NCBI RefSeq assembly: GCF_000769655.1
Contig: NZ_CP008887.1
Coordinates: forward strand, 744,001 to 808,000
Source of the DNA: Thermococcus eurythermalis
GTDB lineage: Archaea > Methanobacteriota_B > Thermococci > Thermococcales > Thermococcaceae
DNA: 64,000 bases
Reading direction: 5' to 3'
The notes beneath the pieces were generated by a model, which was given only the letters and a program-made list of their open reading frames with translations, searched no databases and was not told the DNA's origin. The position numbers and the translations under genes were made by a program. Below are positions 62,666 through 64,000 of this stretch, piece by piece (position 1 is the first letter of the stretch; each line of letters opens with the position of its first letter).

Positions 62666-63144
62666 AGGCTTCAAGACTCGTGACGATGATAGTTCTAGGT
62701 ACCTGTCTTTTCTTCATTGTAGGAATTCTCATAATTTTGAATGGGGGCCTTTCGGCTTTGGATCTTCCGCTTTTTGTAGCGTTAATAGTACTGGTGCTTT
62801 GGATGTTAAAAGTTGTTGTTTCGTGTCCCCTATCTGTTAATGTCTTAGACGAGCATAATATTGTAATTAAGACCTTGCTCGGAAACAAGAAGGTAAGGGC
62901 CTCTAAAATGGACGTTGTCGATGTAAATGCATTCCTCATCGAAAGGACATACGGAGTTGGTATAGACACTAAGGACATCAAAGTTGGAACCTTCAGGACA
63001 GTAAGGGGAGATAACGTCTGGGCATGTTGTGTTGGTACAAAGGGGGTGCTTATTGAAACAAACAACGGCAAAAAGATACTGGTGGGGCTTGATGAGGTGA
63101 GAGGTACAATAAGCCTTCGGGGGCATGTGTATGACAAAGGTTAA
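62662..63144 (+). CDS. Two-helix membrane protein with PH-like domain
   Basis: 160 residues: membrane helices at about 8-27 and 34-51, then a beta domain (IVIKTLLGNKKVRASKMDVV; GVLIETNNGKKILVGLDEVR) resembling bacterial PH domains. ATGA overlap with the PqqD-like gene and a 14-20 bp overlap with the permease gene. Candidates: immunity protein, or accessory factor of the exporter. Confidence 0.72.
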   Translation: MKASRLVTMIVLGTCLFFIVGILIILNGGLSALDLPLFVALIVLVLWMLKVVVSCPLSVNVLDEHNIVIKTLLGNKKVRASKMDVVDVNAFLIERTYGVGIDTKDIKVGTFRTVRGDNVWACCVGTKGVLIETNNGKKILVGLDEVRGTISLRGHVYDKG

Positions 63145-63937
63145 AACAGTAATATCAAAAGAGTTCTGGACATATTTTGGAAGCAGAGAGACCCTTTACT
63201 CTATTATTCTTCCCGCGGTTTCAATGGTATTTGTGCTGAGCTTTGTAATTGTTACTAGATCACAGTATATCACGCCTCAATCAAGGGCCCTTGCATACAA
63301 ACAGATAACTTCCAATCCCCAGCTGTTTGGAATAACAGAAAGCCTGCTTCAAGTTCTGGGGGACGACGCTATAACAATTGCCACCCTCATAGTCCAGATA
63401 CCAATGGTTATCCAGATATTTTCGTTTATTTCGACATATAACGCTATAGTGGCATCCTTTGCTTTCGAAAGGATAAATAAGACAATGGAAGTACTTTTCG
63501 CTTCTCCCTTAAGTGAGAGTGAGATAATCCTAGGAAAGATCATCGCAAGTATCATTGCTGGAACCCTCACAATGCTATCAGGGATTTTAATTAATGTTGC
63601 CGCAATCCAGTATGTTTTCATACAACATGTGGGAAGGTTATGGACGCCTACACTGGGCTATATGTTTTTGACGGTCGCTATGTCAATATCAATGCTTCTT
63701 TTTGCTATACCTATTGGCCTCACCCTTAGTGTGAGGGCTAAAAACGCAACTCAGATTAAGCTGGGGGGATTAGTCGGTATTATGCCATTATTGCTCTTTT
63801 TATTGGCAAGTAAGGTTCCACCGCAGACGTTTTTTTCCATTGTGCAGATAATTGGGCTAACCAGCCTGGTAGTTTCAATAATCCTGGTGTGCTTGTCTAG
63901 AAGGCTCATAAATCGCTTTTCATTCATAATAAACTAA
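63131..63937 (+). CDS. ABC-2 type transporter permease
   Basis: 268 residues with six membrane helices (near 20-40, 85-105, 130-152, 165-190, 197-217, 225-250) and the ABC-2 loop EVLFASPLSESEIILGKIIAS. I favour the ATG 63131 (GGGGG 8 nt upstream); an ATG two codons earlier is possible. It should export the modified peptide or confer self-protection with the ATPase that follows. Confidence 0.85.
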   Translation: MTKVKTVISKEFWTYFGSRETLYSIILPAVSMVFVLSFVIVTRSQYITPQSRALAYKQITSNPQLFGITESLLQVLGDDAITIATLIVQIPMVIQIFSFISTYNAIVASFAFERINKTMEVLFASPLSESEIILGKIIASIIAGTLTMLSGILINVAAIQYVFIQHVGRLWTPTLGYMFLTVAMSISMLLFAIPIGLTLSVRAKNATQIKLGGLVGIMPLLLFLLASKVPPQTFFSIVQIIGLTSLVVSIILVCLSRRLINRFSFIIN

Positions 63938-63948
63938 AGGTGGTTCCT

Positions 63949-64000
63949 ATGCTCGAAGTTGAAAATATCTCTGCAGGCTATGGGAAGGAGAATGTAATAA
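63949..64000 (+). CDS. ABC transporter ATPase, N-terminal fragment
   Basis: Only 17 codons lie in the window: MLEVENISAGYGKENVI, the first strand of an ABC ATPase before the Walker A motif. GGTGGTTCCT precedes the ATG, 11 nt after the permease gene. The gene continues past the right edge. Confidence 0.85.
   Translation, partial: MLEVENISAGYGKENVI

Overview
The window comes from a hyperthermophilic euryarchaeon of the order Thermococcales, most likely the genus Thermococcus. The support is archaeal TATA boxes about 25 nt upstream of transcripts, GGTGAT/GGTGG-type ribosome-binding sites, dense co-directional operons with ATGA overlaps, and the gene content: Rpo7-Spt4-eS24-eS31, three-subunit RPA, aIF2-gamma, archaeal SRP RNA, DGGGP synthase, TYW1-type wyosine enzyme, CetZ tubulin, and proline dehydrogenase complexes of the Pyrococcus/Thermococcus type. 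I cannot fix the species from sequence alone.

Layout. 1-6.0 kb: tRNA-Gln, two small winged-helix proteins, then a cell-surface operon with two DUF1102 (TasA/camelysin-like) proteins, a SipW-type signal peptidase and two further exported proteins, preceded by a structured leader that can hide the first ribosome-binding site. 6.0-10.4 kb: housekeeping genes (pyrophosphatase, Rpo7, Spt4, dephospho-CoA kinase, eS24, eS31, HemK2-type methyltransferase, Taw1) and a 45-residue leaderless small gene. 10.4-23.8 kb: a secreted toroid protein, a CetZ tubulin and a membrane protein, then an operon of six pilin-like proteins with class III-type N-termini, ending in a 1062-residue DUF2341 protein and a membrane protein. 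23.8-30.4 kb: SnatA/MarC transporter, CitG-family protein, a PspC/beta-solenoid envelope group, PfpI, and an FL11-like Lrp regulator divergent from a TGS GTPase.

30.4-45.7 kb: amino-acid catabolism. A two-part sodium symporter sits upstream of a PDH1-type proline dehydrogenase (alpha, beta). A second, four-subunit set pdhA-F-X-B lies on the minus strand, with a perfect FL11-consensus site at its promoter. Between them are an MFS transporter, KptA, a membrane-anchored exonuclease/phosphatase-fold protein, a lipoprotein, an NAD(P)H oxidoreductase, RelBE and UMP kinase. 45.7-60.7 kb: SRP RNA, a PLP enzyme, PyrD, an AbrB/PIN toxin-antitoxin pair coupled to queC, tRNA-Phe, tRNA-Gly, a 5S rRNA-tRNA-Asp unit, ScpB, the RPA operon, DGGGP synthase, a Clp1-type polynucleotide kinase, an HTH/Lrp hybrid, EngB, a PRC-barrel coiled-coil protein, Sec61-beta, eS6, aIF2-gamma and a PIN protein.

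60.7-64.0 kb: a conspicuously AT-rich block holding what looks like a ribosomally made, post-translationally modified peptide (RiPP) locus: a short Cys-free precursor (apparently frameshifted), a radical SAM enzyme whose SPASM-like tail lacks cysteines, a PqqD-like recognition protein, a PH-like membrane protein, an ABC-2 permease, and the start of its ATPase, which runs off the window. This is the best candidate for an undescribed system.
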